Below are positions 37,552 to 46,377 of a stretch of DNA of 64,000 bases, piece after piece. The notes under the pieces were generated by a model that did no database searches, was not told where the DNA came from, and worked only from the letters and a program-made list of their open reading frames with translations. Origin of the DNA: Pseudoalteromonas piscicida (GTDB lineage Bacteria > Pseudomonadota > Gammaproteobacteria > Enterobacterales > Alteromonadaceae); NCBI RefSeq assembly GCF_000238315.3, contig NZ_CP011925.1, forward strand, positions 620,001 through 684,000. Direction: 5' to 3'. Both the position numbers and the translations under genes were made by a program. Position 1 is the stretch's first letter. Every line of letters starts with the position of its first letter.

Positions 37552-37905
37552 ATGAACCAAGCCCTTAAGTTTTTACTGTCTATCATAATCGTCGTCGTGA
37601 CTTTTGTCGTGTCAGCAACCTTGGCTGGGATGTTGGCGGAATATGCGGGCTGGTGGAAGAAGCCGGTGATAGGCGGTGTAGCAGCGGCTTGTGTGGTGTT
37701 GTCGGGTTATATAAGTGCGCCGGTGTATAAGCTGTATTCTGCGGCGGTGTGGTTATTGATTGGTGCAGGTGCAGCTTGGGTGATGTCGAGTGTGTTTATG
37801 TATGCTGAAGATGCCGACACCTCAGTGCCTTTGTATGTTACCTATGCAAGTGGTGTGGTTGCTTTAGTGCTTTGTTGGGGTTTGGAGCGTCGAAAGGTTG
37901 TGTGA
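37552..37905 (+). CDS. Small integral membrane protein of unknown function
   Basis: I chose ATG 37552, preceded by AAAGGA; the frame is open further upstream without a good start. The 117-aa protein is nearly all hydrophobic, with about four membrane segments (FLLSIIIVVVTFVVSATLAG; VIGGVAAACVVLSGYI; AAVWLLIGAGAAWVMSSVF; LYVTYASGVVALVLCW) and a short basic tail ERRKVV. No family is recognised. It lies just outside the phosphorothioation island, followed by a REP array. Confidence 0.65.
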   Translation: MNQALKFLLSIIIVVVTFVVSATLAGMLAEYAGWWKKPVIGGVAAACVVLSGYISAPVYKLYSAAVWLLIGAGAAWVMSSVFMYAEDADTSVPLYVTYASGVVALVLCWGLERRKVV

Positions 37906-37919
37906 GGGGTTGGTTCTCT

Positions 37920-38200
37920 GTAATGGGGTGCAAGAGATCGTCGCGTAAAGCGGCTCCTACCAGCGGGGGCTAGTGTGATGAGAGCGGATTTATTCCGGGA
38001 TGTTTTATGTAGAGATCGCCGCGTAAAGCGGCTCCTACCAGCGGGGAGCTAGTATGGTATGAGGGGATTTATTCCGCGATGTTTTATGTAGAGATCGCCG
38101 CGTGAAGTGGTTTTTACCAGTGGGATCTAGTATGGTAGGAGGGCATTTATTCCGCGATGTTTTTGTAGAGTTCGCTGCGTAAAGCTGCCCCTACCTACCC
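37920..38200. repeat. REP-like palindromic repeat array
   Basis: Three tandem units of about 90 bp carry GAGATCGCCGCGTAAAGCGG / CTCCTACCAG and a degenerate GGATTTATTCCGCGATG half. They show small changes unit to unit, with a fourth broken unit at the end. It is a divergent branch of the family found left of the island (here CTCCTACC and not CTCCCACC). Confidence 0.8.
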
Positions 38201-38222
38201 AATTATTAAAGGAATGTTCTAT

Positions 38223-39464
38223 ATGACTCCAAGTGCGTTACGCAAAGCAGTTAATGCCTTTTCTCAATATACTCAGCATCAACCGGATTATTATTTTGTT
38301 GAAGGCTATTTGATTGGCAAAGTTGCCATTAATGATATTGCTGAAATACACGAGTGGTTGCCTGAGCTCTTTGGTGATTACACGGCTATTTACCGTGCTC
38401 AGTTAGAGGCCTTAATGGATTTGCATGAGCAGTGCGTTTCAAGCTTGGATGGAAAAATTTATAAGTTGCCAAAAGAGTGTGCGCTCTCTAAGCAAGACTT
38501 TGCTGCATCATTAGCAAAGGGGGCTCCGTTACCGAGCTTTTGTCTTGGTCTGCTTAAGGCGTTGGATAAAGTATCTTTTGAGAACTTGTCACTAGAGCAG
38601 AAAGGTGCGGTAAGTGAATTACAACAACAGCTCACCGGGTTTACTAGCTTAGATGCAGCCAAGGAGGCGTTTTCACACGCTGAGCCTATGATGCCTTTTG
38701 AGCGAGAGGCTCATGACGTAAAGCGTTATTTGGCAGGCGCGATTATGGAGTTAGGGGATACTTTAATTTGGGATCCTGAATTAGACAACGAGTTCGGAGC
38801 GTTTGAATTTGAAGAAGATTTTGACGAAGAACAAGAAGAAATAAGAAACTCACTGATTGAGAACTTACTCAAATTGACTCACATCGATTCAATCCCTTTA
38901 CTTGACCAGTTTATTCATAATGAAGAACAAGACTTTATTACGCCTGATTATATTGAGGAAAATCAAGGTGATTTTTGGCTTATCCACGAAACCAGACCTT
39001 ATATGTTTATTCGTTACCATAAAGCGTGGATTTACTTTTGGGCAGACAGAGTACAAGAGGCGGTTGATGAACTAGAAGTGCTGCTGCGACTTAATCCTAA
39101 CGACAATCAGGCCTGTCGATACCTGTATGTGAACGGTTTAGTGATCTTAAAACAGTGGGATAAACTACAAGCTTGCCTCGGTGAATATGAAGAAGAGAGT
39201 ATTTTTATGCTATCTGCAGAGGCGTTGATGCGTTTTGCGCAGGATGGCGAGAGCAAAGCCTTGAATGAGCTAAAAGCAACAATCAAAGGGTACAATAAGC
39301 ACTTTATCAAGATGCTTACAGGTCAAGAAAAGACTAAGCAAAAAGAGATATATGGCTACACACTGGGTTCAAAAGAAGAAGTCTTAAGTTATATAGATTG
39401 TGGTGGCAAAAAAGCCTGGTTAAGCGTTGAAGGAAGCCTCTTTTGGCTGCGCAAGAAAAGTTAA
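38223..39464 (+). CDS. UPF0149/YgfB-like protein with TPR-type C-terminal half
   Basis: I chose ATG 38223 because AAAGGA lies 10 bp before it; ATG 38214 is too close to that site. The 413-aa soluble, acidic protein has a first half resembling YgfB/UPF0149 (VEGYLIGKVAINDIAEIHEW, WLPELFGDY, repeated near residues 90-190) with an acidic linker EFEEDFDEEQEE, and a second half with a TPR-like helical repeat (AWIYFWADRVQEAVDELEVL, then LNPNDNQACRYLYVNGLVIL). Its function is unknown. It appears monocistronic. Confidence 0.6.
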   Translation: MTPSALRKAVNAFSQYTQHQPDYYFVEGYLIGKVAINDIAEIHEWLPELFGDYTAIYRAQLEALMDLHEQCVSSLDGKIYKLPKECALSKQDFAASLAKGAPLPSFCLGLLKALDKVSFENLSLEQKGAVSELQQQLTGFTSLDAAKEAFSHAEPMMPFEREAHDVKRYLAGAIMELGDTLIWDPELDNEFGAFEFEEDFDEEQEEIRNSLIENLLKLTHIDSIPLLDQFIHNEEQDFITPDYIEENQGDFWLIHETRPYMFIRYHKAWIYFWADRVQEAVDELEVLLRLNPNDNQACRYLYVNGLVILKQWDKLQACLGEYEEESIFMLSAEALMRFAQDGESKALNELKATIKGYNKHFIKMLTGQEKTKQKEIYGYTLGSKEEVLSYIDCGGKKAWLSVEGSLFWLRKKS

Positions 39465-39507
39465 TAGTACTTTGTATCAGGCACGCTGAGTGAGTCTATT
39501 TAGGAAA

Positions 39508-39532
39508 AGGCCCTAAATGATAGGGCCTGTTG
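39508..39532 (-). terminator. Terminator of the phospholipase C-like gene
   Basis: On the minus strand AGGCCCT ATCATTT AGGGCCT is followed by TTTCC. The hairpin lies just past the minus-strand gene ending at 39551 and also faces the plus-strand gene ending at 39464, so it may act in both directions. Confidence 0.6.
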
Positions 39533-39550
39533 GTTGGGGGTTGTGTTACG

Positions 39551-41242
39551 TTATATGCCTTCAATCATCCACTTAGCGGATAACTGGTCCGGCTCGCCAT
39601 GGCGATTTAACTCAGGTTGGTTTTGTGCTTGGTTAAACCAAATATATTGCTGCCAAAATTGATTTTTGATATTCCAAACACCACCTTGATATATCAACGA
39701 GTAGAGTGCTTGTTTAGGGGAGTCTACGAGCTTGAGATAACCTGCGCTTTTGCTGCTGTAACTTAAAAACAGTGAAGGGGCTTGAGTGGCTCTAAAATAG
39801 TGCAGACCCTCAGCATTGGTTACCTGAATTAAATCGAGAGGCTCATTTGGGCTAAAGGTAATTCGGGTGTCATTATTCAGGGTCTGTGCCGCTAAATACT
39901 GATTATTTACTGGCGACTTTATCGTGATTTGTGTGCCCGAATCACCACTTAACTGCGGATATGTCCAGCCGCTTGGTGGCGTTTGCCAGGTTAGAGATTT
40001 CCAACGCCAGTTGTAGGGTATATCTAAGTGTGGGTCGTTAAGATCTTCAAAACCAGGTTCGGCTTCGATATTAAAAAGACATTGGTTTCGCTCTGCATCT
40101 AGCTGTGCAACACGCTCGGCTTGGCTAGTTGTACCTACATTTAGCTCTGCCATACAGGCTTCAAGCGACTTCCCTTTTCCCGACTCATTAGGGGCCAGTA
40201 CATAAGTATGGTCACGTTTACTTTCGTCCTCATACCAAGCCAGCATAGCTGCCTCGTCAAACGACAACCAGTTTTGTACTAGTCGCTGTGCTTCTTGCTC
40301 GGCTACGCTACGTCTTTGTGCTTTTGGTATTGCCATTGTGCGAATAAACGCAGCCCAGAGATCTTTACTGGCCTCCAGCGCGACAATCGCAACCGGTTTC
40401 ATGCTACTAATACGATAAGACTGCCAACCAGATTCTAAGCGTGTATTCGCTCGCCAAATTACATCGCCACTGGCGAAGTTGAGCACATCTTTGGTATCGT
40501 GCGAATGCTGCTCGGCACCTTCAGAACAAAGGTAAGCTTTTACTTGCCAAACCTTTTCGTAGTTATCTTTTGGGAGCCTTACCGTATGTTCTGGACTAAA
40601 TGAGTCTTGAAATAGGTGAACAGCACGGCCAAACAAAAAGTAATTATGATCTACTTCCGCAAGGGCGGCGTGGCCACCACCATCCCATACCTTGAGGCGC
40701 TTTTCCTCAGCCATAGCCGCATCAATAAAATGTTGAACAAAGCGTTTTTGCGCGCGATAAGCTGCATCTACACCACCTTGGCCTGCAATATCATCATAGC
40801 GGCGCATAAAGTGATCTAGCTGAATGTCAGCCGGCTCTTGCGAGACTGCGCTAAAGCAGTTTGGGCCGGTAGGGTCGGTACTGGCGTTGGTGACGTTAAA
40901 TCCAGCAATATCAACCCAGCGCTCACCAACGATGGCGGAGTTCACACTGTCGTATCTTGGTTCATAGAGCGGGTTGTTGTTTAACTGGGACTGGAGTCGA
41001 GTAATTTCATCTTGTGCGGTATGTAGCGCGATGTTCTTTGCCAAACCATAGCGCCAAGCGTGTCTGGGGTCGTTGGGATCTGGTTCGATAATGTGTTCGG
41101 CATCCAGCACTTCAAGTGCTGCGGTGCGGGTTAACCATTCATGTCCCATGGGCATGATCCCTTGTCCACCAAATTGGGTGAATGCTTGAACTGTGCTGCT
41201 TAATGCAAGTCCTAGTGCAAATGTGAGAGGCTTTATTTTCAT
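39551..41242 (-). CDS. Secreted zinc-dependent phospholipase C-like protein
   Basis: The 563-aa protein has a Sec signal peptide (MKIKPLTFALGLALSSTVQA). A zinc site is visible: GHEWLTRTAALEVL near the mature N-terminus, and HLFQDSFSPEH around residues 208-218, matching the HxxxDxxxPxH signature of the zinc-dependent phospholipase C/S1-P1 nuclease fold. The last about 130 residues look like a beta-trefoil or ricin/fascin-type domain (ITIKSPVNNQYLAAQTLNND). The likely role is an extracellular lipid or phosphodiester hydrolase. It is divergent from lodA, with 387 bp between them. Confidence 0.65.
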   Translation of the reverse strand: MKIKPLTFALGLALSSTVQAFTQFGGQGIMPMGHEWLTRTAALEVLDAEHIIEPDPNDPRHAWRYGLAKNIALHTAQDEITRLQSQLNNNPLYEPRYDSVNSAIVGERWVDIAGFNVTNASTDPTGPNCFSAVSQEPADIQLDHFMRRYDDIAGQGGVDAAYRAQKRFVQHFIDAAMAEEKRLKVWDGGGHAALAEVDHNYFLFGRAVHLFQDSFSPEHTVRLPKDNYEKVWQVKAYLCSEGAEQHSHDTKDVLNFASGDVIWRANTRLESGWQSYRISSMKPVAIVALEASKDLWAAFIRTMAIPKAQRRSVAEQEAQRLVQNWLSFDEAAMLAWYEDESKRDHTYVLAPNESGKGKSLEACMAELNVGTTSQAERVAQLDAERNQCLFNIEAEPGFEDLNDPHLDIPYNWRWKSLTWQTPPSGWTYPQLSGDSGTQITIKSPVNNQYLAAQTLNNDTRITFSPNEPLDLIQVTNAEGLHYFRATQAPSLFLSYSSKSAGYLKLVDSPKQALYSLIYQGGVWNIKNQFWQQYIWFNQAQNQPELNRHGEPDQLSAKWMIEGI

Positions 41243-41629
41243 ATCTACTCCTTGAAAACTAAAAGCAAAAAATAACGTTTTTACTCAACTGAGGGACAAG
41301 GATTATAGTTTGTGAAATAAATGTTTCAATTAATTTTTGTTTGTAACGAATAAGTTTTCTAATCACCTGATTTGTTCTTTGAGTGTTAGGCTCTTACATG
41401 GTTTAAAAAAGATAAAAATATTTTTCAATTAATATCATATGGTTGTTGATTATTTTGTTCGTGTCGTATGTTCTGTAATGAAGTGAAATATACACATTTT
41501 ATTGCTGGTGCTACAGTTACTCTACTTAGCTGGGACTCAATTTAAGCGAAAGTTAGCGCACACTTGAGTATGTTTTGTTAACAAGTGTGTTGTTTTGTGC
41601 CGTGGTTACTATATCTAAAGGATATAAAT
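41243..41629. other. Divergent AT-rich promoter region
   Basis: This gap serves both the phospholipase C-like gene (minus) and the lodA-like gene (plus). It is strongly AT-rich with A- and T-tracts and has no ORF or clear symmetric operator. AAAGGA just before 41630 is the ribosome-binding site of lodA. Confidence 0.45.
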
Positions 41630-43714
41630 ATGAACTATTCACTTCACCCCTCTGTCGGTGTCGCAAGACTCGGTAATAGCGATGGTCAGTTTTATTTAGC
41701 ACCAGACAAAATAGGTGGTTTACCGTTTGAATCCGATGAATGGGGCAATCAGATAGACAGCCCTGTCAGTCAGTTTAAAGATGCAGAAGGCCGGATCCGC
41801 AGACAGGGCCAACCCTTTAAAATCATTGACGAAAATAACAATGAACTAACGTTATCGAGCGATAACGTGAAATCCATTAGTTGGACCGTACACGTCGCGA
41901 ATAAAAAGGCGGCATGGTATGAGTTTAATGAATTACAAGGCAACTTACTCTATGGTCAAGATAATAGTTATAGCAATCGCAACACGCCTTGGCGTAATGC
42001 AGATGCAACGGATCGTCGAAGCCTAATTATTGACCCAGGTCCAAGAACGATATCTGGCGCAAATGCAAAAGCTGAATTTGACGCCGCCAGTGCCCCTGCA
42101 GGATATCCGGTTAGTTTCCCTCCCAAACCGTGCCAAGGCACTGAAATAAAGTCGCTCGGAGATATTTTAACCGATAACGAAGGCCGCTTAGTAGTACTTG
42201 GCGGTAAAGGGAATGCGGGTGGTAACCAGCCTCTTGAATCTTACGGTGGCGCGGACACGTGGCATGATGATATTGCGGATGGGACTGTGTATTGCACGGT
42301 TACGTTTGACGATGGTAAAACCTTGCAGCTCTCAGCTTGGGTAATTGTTGGCTCTCCGGACTTTGCACCGGAAATCGTCAATATCTCCAACCTCAGTGAT
42401 ACTATGTTTGACGTTGCGGTACGTGAACAAAACTTATGTCCTGAGCTTTACAGCAATGGTGAGTATCAGTCTTCTTATCAGGCAAATTATTACCAAGATA
42501 TTGAGCCGATTATCCAGCGTATCAGTCGGTATCAGTGGGTATCAAATGTCCAATCTATGTCGGCATTTGTTTCCAATATTTTTGATTTTAAAGACAGCTC
42601 TGAAGATAACAAAGCGAATCGTCAGGCTTACTTTAAGTATTTTAGACAGCCAGTTGACCCAGCCACAGTGCAGCAAACTCCGCCAAACGATCAAACCAAT
42701 CAGCAACTCTTCGAGTATGGTATTGAGGGTAATTTACCACTGATGCCAATGAACTCTGGTAGTAACTCGGTGAGCAACGCTGAAGACAATATTGTCGATA
42801 AGTTTCTGACGTTAACGCAGACTCAATATTTCTTACTGAGTCAGTGGGCTGCTGGTAACTTTTCAAGTGCTAAACCTTCAGCGCCACAGAGCGCAGTCGA
42901 TGAGTTTGGCGTATTTTATGCGGATCAAGGTAGCGTGGGTAATTGCGTTGGCTTACCTATGTGTCCAGGGATTGAGGTAACGTGGAGTTTACAAAATCCA
43001 GCAGTGTACGCGGCGCCTTATATCATCAAAGATCAAAGCATGGGTAATGGCTTTCCGAGCGGTTTGGATGCTGAGCGTGATGAGTGCGAAGGCGGTGGAT
43101 GTCAGCCTGGAGATTTAACCAAGCGCATGGCATGCCCATGGCAAGCTGACTTTTTCAATTGTACCATTCAAAATGTGAACTTTACCGAGCCAACGGTGAA
43201 TAAAGTGAATGTCGGCACGGAAGACGATCCGCAAATGGTGCCTGCTGCCCCAACTTACTACAGTTACTGGTGGCCACCGCAAAGCCCTTGGGATGTATTG
43301 ACGAATCAATTTGATGATCAATCACTTACTCACCTTCCAGCTGGCCAGCAAGTCAACTATGCACGGGGTATTAATAGTTTTGTGCAAATGGTTGAGCATT
43401 GGTCGGCACTTGGTTTTATCCGCAATCAAAATAGTGATGAACCGAATTTCCCGTATTTTACGGAAATCGAACGTAATCACCAATTGTTTGCGTATAAGGA
43501 TGTGCCTGTTTCCGATATTACCGGGAATTGCCAAGACGACGGAACTGATATTCCGGTGTTTTACATTCCTGATGACCTTAAAGATCACCTGTCTTGCGGG
43601 TGCTCTAAGGCCAAAGCAATACTAAAAGGGCTTGAAGAAAAAATGGCGAAGCCAATTACGCAAAAACGAGCTGCGAAAAAAGTGCCTCGCAGCGGTACTC
43701 GAACAAGACGGTAA
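41630..43714 (+). CDS. LodA-like quinocofactor amino-acid oxidase
   Basis: I chose ATG 41630 behind AAAGGATAT. The 694-aa protein begins SLHPSVGVARLGNS and has FTVTFDDGK-like and SAWVIVGSPDFAP segments characteristic of LodA (L-lysine 6-oxidase, marinocine) and GoxA (glycine oxidase). These enzymes carry a cysteine tryptophylquinone made from a Cys and a Trp in the same chain. Candidates here are Cys488, Cys502 or Cys511 (GGGCQPGDLTKRMACPWQAD) and Trp547/Trp548 (YSYWWPPQSPW). The reaction is oxidative deamination releasing H2O2, which is often antibacterial. There is no signal peptide, as in LodA. The next gene, lodB-like, overlaps by one base and is required for cofactor formation in known systems. 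Which amino acid is used cannot be told. Confidence 0.85.
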   Translation: MNYSLHPSVGVARLGNSDGQFYLAPDKIGGLPFESDEWGNQIDSPVSQFKDAEGRIRRQGQPFKIIDENNNELTLSSDNVKSISWTVHVANKKAAWYEFNELQGNLLYGQDNSYSNRNTPWRNADATDRRSLIIDPGPRTISGANAKAEFDAASAPAGYPVSFPPKPCQGTEIKSLGDILTDNEGRLVVLGGKGNAGGNQPLESYGGADTWHDDIADGTVYCTVTFDDGKTLQLSAWVIVGSPDFAPEIVNISNLSDTMFDVAVREQNLCPELYSNGEYQSSYQANYYQDIEPIIQRISRYQWVSNVQSMSAFVSNIFDFKDSSEDNKANRQAYFKYFRQPVDPATVQQTPPNDQTNQQLFEYGIEGNLPLMPMNSGSNSVSNAEDNIVDKFLTLTQTQYFLLSQWAAGNFSSAKPSAPQSAVDEFGVFYADQGSVGNCVGLPMCPGIEVTWSLQNPAVYAAPYIIKDQSMGNGFPSGLDAERDECEGGGCQPGDLTKRMACPWQADFFNCTIQNVNFTEPTVNKVNVGTEDDPQMVPAAPTYYSYWWPPQSPWDVLTNQFDDQSLTHLPAGQQVNYARGINSFVQMVEHWSALGFIRNQNSDEPNFPYFTEIERNHQLFAYKDVPVSDITGNCQDDGTDIPVFYIPDDLKDHLSCGCSKAKAILKGLEEKMAKPITQKRAAKKVPRSGTRTRR

Positions 43715-44850
43715 TGGGTATGAATGGTACTCACGAATGTGATGTGCTAGTAATTGGTGCTGGCCCTGCTGGGGCTAGCACCGCATTAAACTTGCTCAAT
43801 CACACAGACCTATCAGTCATTTTAATCGAGCAGTCTGATTTACAAAAATTAAGAATTGGCGAAAGTGTATCTGCAAGTGTGTTTTCGGTATTGGAGTATT
43901 TGCAGATAGACAGAGCGGATTTCGGTCCGCACTGTTTTACTCCAACTCAAGGTAATAGTGCGTTTTGGGGAAGTGAGCAATCCGCTAATCGTCACGCGAT
44001 TTTTGCACCAGATAGAGCAACCTATCAAATTAATCGTGAGATATTCGATCTAACCTTGCTCGAAAGCACGATCCAGCGTGGTGGTACGGTATTCCCGCGC
44101 ACTAAAAGCAAAGCAATTACTCAGTTACAAGACGGCCGTTATTCAGTGGTCGTGAGTCATCCTGACTATGGTCAGTTTACCATTGTTTGCGAGTATCTTG
44201 TGGATGCGTCTGGGCGTAATTCGCTGATTGGCAAATCTCTAGGAGCGGCTGTTCAGCAATATGACAGACTTACAGGGGTTGGTGCCTTCTTTAAAGTAAA
44301 GCGAGGGGCGCTTGAGCAACTGCAATTAATTGAAAGCGATGAATTTGGCTGGTGGTACAGTGCGGCACTTTCTAACGATATGTTAGTTGTAACGTATTTC
44401 AGTGATTTTGAATTGCTCTCAAAGCAGCGCTTAAATCGTCTAACGCAGTGGCAAGCTCACTTAGGTAGCAGTAAATATATGTCAAGGCGGGTTGAGGGGG
44501 CAAAGATGGTCGACGAAAATCTATGGATCAGACCTGCCGGGAGTCATTTTAGCAGTTTTGCTCATCTCAAAAATTATTTACCTGTGGGGGATGCGGCTTG
44601 TGCGTTTGACCCTATTTCTTCTATGGGATTAGGGTTTGCCATGACATCGGGGTGCCAAGCGGCAGCCATTATCGGCAATACCAAAACATCTCAAGCATTT
44701 ATGCATAGCAGCAAAGTATATCAACAAGACTTAGCACATCAGTTTGATCAGTACTTAGCGCTAAAGCAGCAGTTTTATAATAAGGAAAAACGTTGGTGTG
44801 ATGCGCCTTTTTGGTTCAAGCGGCAGCAGCTTATCAATCAGGTTGCTTAA
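43714..44850 (+). CDS. LodB-like FAD-dependent oxidoreductase (LodA maturation)
   Basis: The ATG overlaps the lodA-like stop (TAATG). The 378-aa flavoprotein has the N-terminal dinucleotide fold VLVIGAGPAGASTALNLL, the halogenase-like GESVSASVF loop, DASGRNSLIG, and a second FAD contact LPVGDAACAFDPISSMGLGF. It lacks an evident tryptophan-halogenase WxWxIP motif. LodB proteins are needed for generating the quinone cofactor of their partner oxidase, which fits the translational coupling. Confidence 0.85.
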   Translation: MGMNGTHECDVLVIGAGPAGASTALNLLNHTDLSVILIEQSDLQKLRIGESVSASVFSVLEYLQIDRADFGPHCFTPTQGNSAFWGSEQSANRHAIFAPDRATYQINREIFDLTLLESTIQRGGTVFPRTKSKAITQLQDGRYSVVVSHPDYGQFTIVCEYLVDASGRNSLIGKSLGAAVQQYDRLTGVGAFFKVKRGALEQLQLIESDEFGWWYSAALSNDMLVVTYFSDFELLSKQRLNRLTQWQAHLGSSKYMSRRVEGAKMVDENLWIRPAGSHFSSFAHLKNYLPVGDAACAFDPISSMGLGFAMTSGCQAAAIIGNTKTSQAFMHSSKVYQQDLAHQFDQYLALKQQFYNKEKRWCDAPFWFKRQQLINQVA

Positions 44851-44853
44851 CTG

Positions 44854-44915
44854 AAGCTAACCGAAGAATAACAACTGCTAGCGCACAAGTTGTTATTCTG
44901 ATTTCGGGTTAGCTT
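44854..44915. terminator. Bidirectional terminator-type hairpin after lodB
   Basis: AAGCTAACCGAAGAATAACA and its near-complement TGTTATTCTGATTTCGGGTT-AGCTT form a stem of over 20 bp with a 3-nt bulge. It sits between the convergent lodB-like gene and the small secreted-protein gene and could terminate both. Confidence 0.7.
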
Positions 44916-44918
44916 ATA

Positions 44919-45224
44919 TTAAAGCAAACTTAAAATGTGTTTGGCATTTTGCCGGGCAAGGCAGCCCTTGACGGGATCGGTTGAAAACGTTTTAGCCGAT
45001 ATCTCCATAGGCTCCCCTTCATGAAGTACATCACCGCTATAGACCTTAACTCGACAGGTCGTTTTGTTTTGCTCTTCTGAATAAACAAGCTCCACTTTTT
45101 CGGCCTTCATAATTAAGTTTTTGTAGGGGTATCCTGCATCGGTAAATACTTTTTCAGTTTGTACCTGCTCGGATGTTGATGCGAGTGCTGCTAGAGGAAA
45201 TGCAAGAATAATTGCGTATTTCAT
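44919..45224 (-). CDS. Small exported protein of unknown function
   Basis: I chose ATG 45224 because GGAAGGAGT precedes it and it starts a signal peptide (MKYAIILAFPLAALAS); the frame extends 10 codons further. The 101-aa product has two cysteines (residues about 62 and 88) that could form a disulfide in the periplasm, and no recognised domain. It is transcribed divergently from the LysR-type gene, whose product might control it. Confidence 0.65.
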   Translation of the reverse strand: MKYAIILAFPLAALASTSEQVQTEKVFTDAGYPYKNLIMKAEKVELVYSEEQNKTTCRVKVYSGDVLHEGEPMEISAKTFSTDPVKGCLARQNAKHILSLL

Positions 45225-45336
45225 GATAAAGACTCCTTCCGTCTCTGATTTCATTGCTAAGTATTGTGTGCATTCATAAAACTGACAAACTAGAAATTCT
45301 GACCTATAGTTAAGTTTTAATTAAGTAAGATGGCGA

Positions 45337-46218
45337 ATGAAATCACCTCCACTCAAAGGACTTTGGTATTTTAAAACGGCGGCAGAATTAGGTAGTTTTA
45401 AGCAGGCGGCGGAAGCCTTATTTGTGACTCAAGCTGCCGTGAGTCAACAGATAAGAACCCTCGAGCAACAGCTTGGTTGCATGTTGTTCGAGCGGCAAAC
45501 AAGGAAGGTATTGCTAACTCAGCAAGGGCAAGACTTGTTGCCTTACTTACACAAGGCCTTTGGGCAAATGGAAATGGGTCTATCGACGTTAAAATCAGAT
45601 CCGAACCCAAATACTATTAACCTGTCGGTTTTGCCTTCATTTGCTACTTGTTGGCTTTTGCCTAGATTGGCGAGCTTCAACAAGGCGTTGCCAGACTTCC
45701 AGCTACGTATTGATCCTACTGAGCAACTCGCCGATTTTAACCACGACGATATCGATATTGGGATCCGCTTTGGATTTGGTAACTATCCGGGACTAAAAAG
45801 CGAACTCATCGCGGAGGATGAGTTAGTTCTTGCCTACCGCCCTGGATTAATTGACCCAAACCAACCGCTGCGAGAGCAGCTATCAAAGCTCAATTTTATT
45901 TATGACGAAGGTAGAGATAATGAACATGCGTGGCTTGAGCTAAACAAGCAACTGGGTTTAAGTGGTCATACATTCAGTAATCTTAAAATTGATAATGCGG
46001 CATTGGTGCAGCAGGCAACGGTGGCTGGGCAGGGGTTTTCTTTGTTACGTCGACGTTTAGTGAATCAATCTTTAGAGCTTGGCCAGTTAGAAATCTATCC
46101 CGACTTTGCATGGTTGTGTGAATATCGCTACTTCTTGGTCGCACCTGAGCGTCACTTTGAGTGGCCTAAATTAAAGGCGTTTAGGGATTGGATAGTTGCC
46201 GAGCTTAGCGCGTGCTGA
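45337..46218 (+). CDS. LysR-family transcriptional regulator, GcvA-like
   Basis: The 293-aa protein has the N-terminal winged helix (LWYFKTAAELGSFKQAAEAL, FVTQAAVSQQIRTLEQQLG) and a periplasmic-binding-type effector domain (NLSVLPSFATCWLLPRLASF; DIDIGIRFGFGNYPGL), the pattern of the GcvA subgroup. The target is unknown. The divergent small exported protein and the lodAB-like genes nearby are candidates. Confidence 0.88.
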   Translation: MKSPPLKGLWYFKTAAELGSFKQAAEALFVTQAAVSQQIRTLEQQLGCMLFERQTRKVLLTQQGQDLLPYLHKAFGQMEMGLSTLKSDPNPNTINLSVLPSFATCWLLPRLASFNKALPDFQLRIDPTEQLADFNHDDIDIGIRFGFGNYPGLKSELIAEDELVLAYRPGLIDPNQPLREQLSKLNFIYDEGRDNEHAWLELNKQLGLSGHTFSNLKIDNAALVQQATVAGQGFSLLRRRLVNQSLELGQLEIYPDFAWLCEYRYFLVAPERHFEWPKLKAFRDWIVAELSAC

Positions 46219-46323
46219 ATTCTCCGAAGCTCAGGTTTTCTCGCTTCAAAATAGATTTCGTAATTAAGCTAATTGGTATAATTTTGGTCAAAGTATAGTC
46301 ATAAGCAAGCAGTGTGAGTAGTT

Positions 46324-46365
46324 CGGATCCGAGCTAAATAACCTGAAGTTAGATACTCGGATCCG
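46324..46365. terminator. Hairpin between convergent LysR gene and S9 peptidase gene
   Basis: CGGATCCGAG (46324-46333) pairs exactly with CTCGGATCCG (46356-46365), with an inner CTAA..TTAG. It is located between two gene ends. No U-tract follows, so termination is likely but not certain. Confidence 0.5.
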
Positions 46366-46377
46366 GCAGCCTATTTG

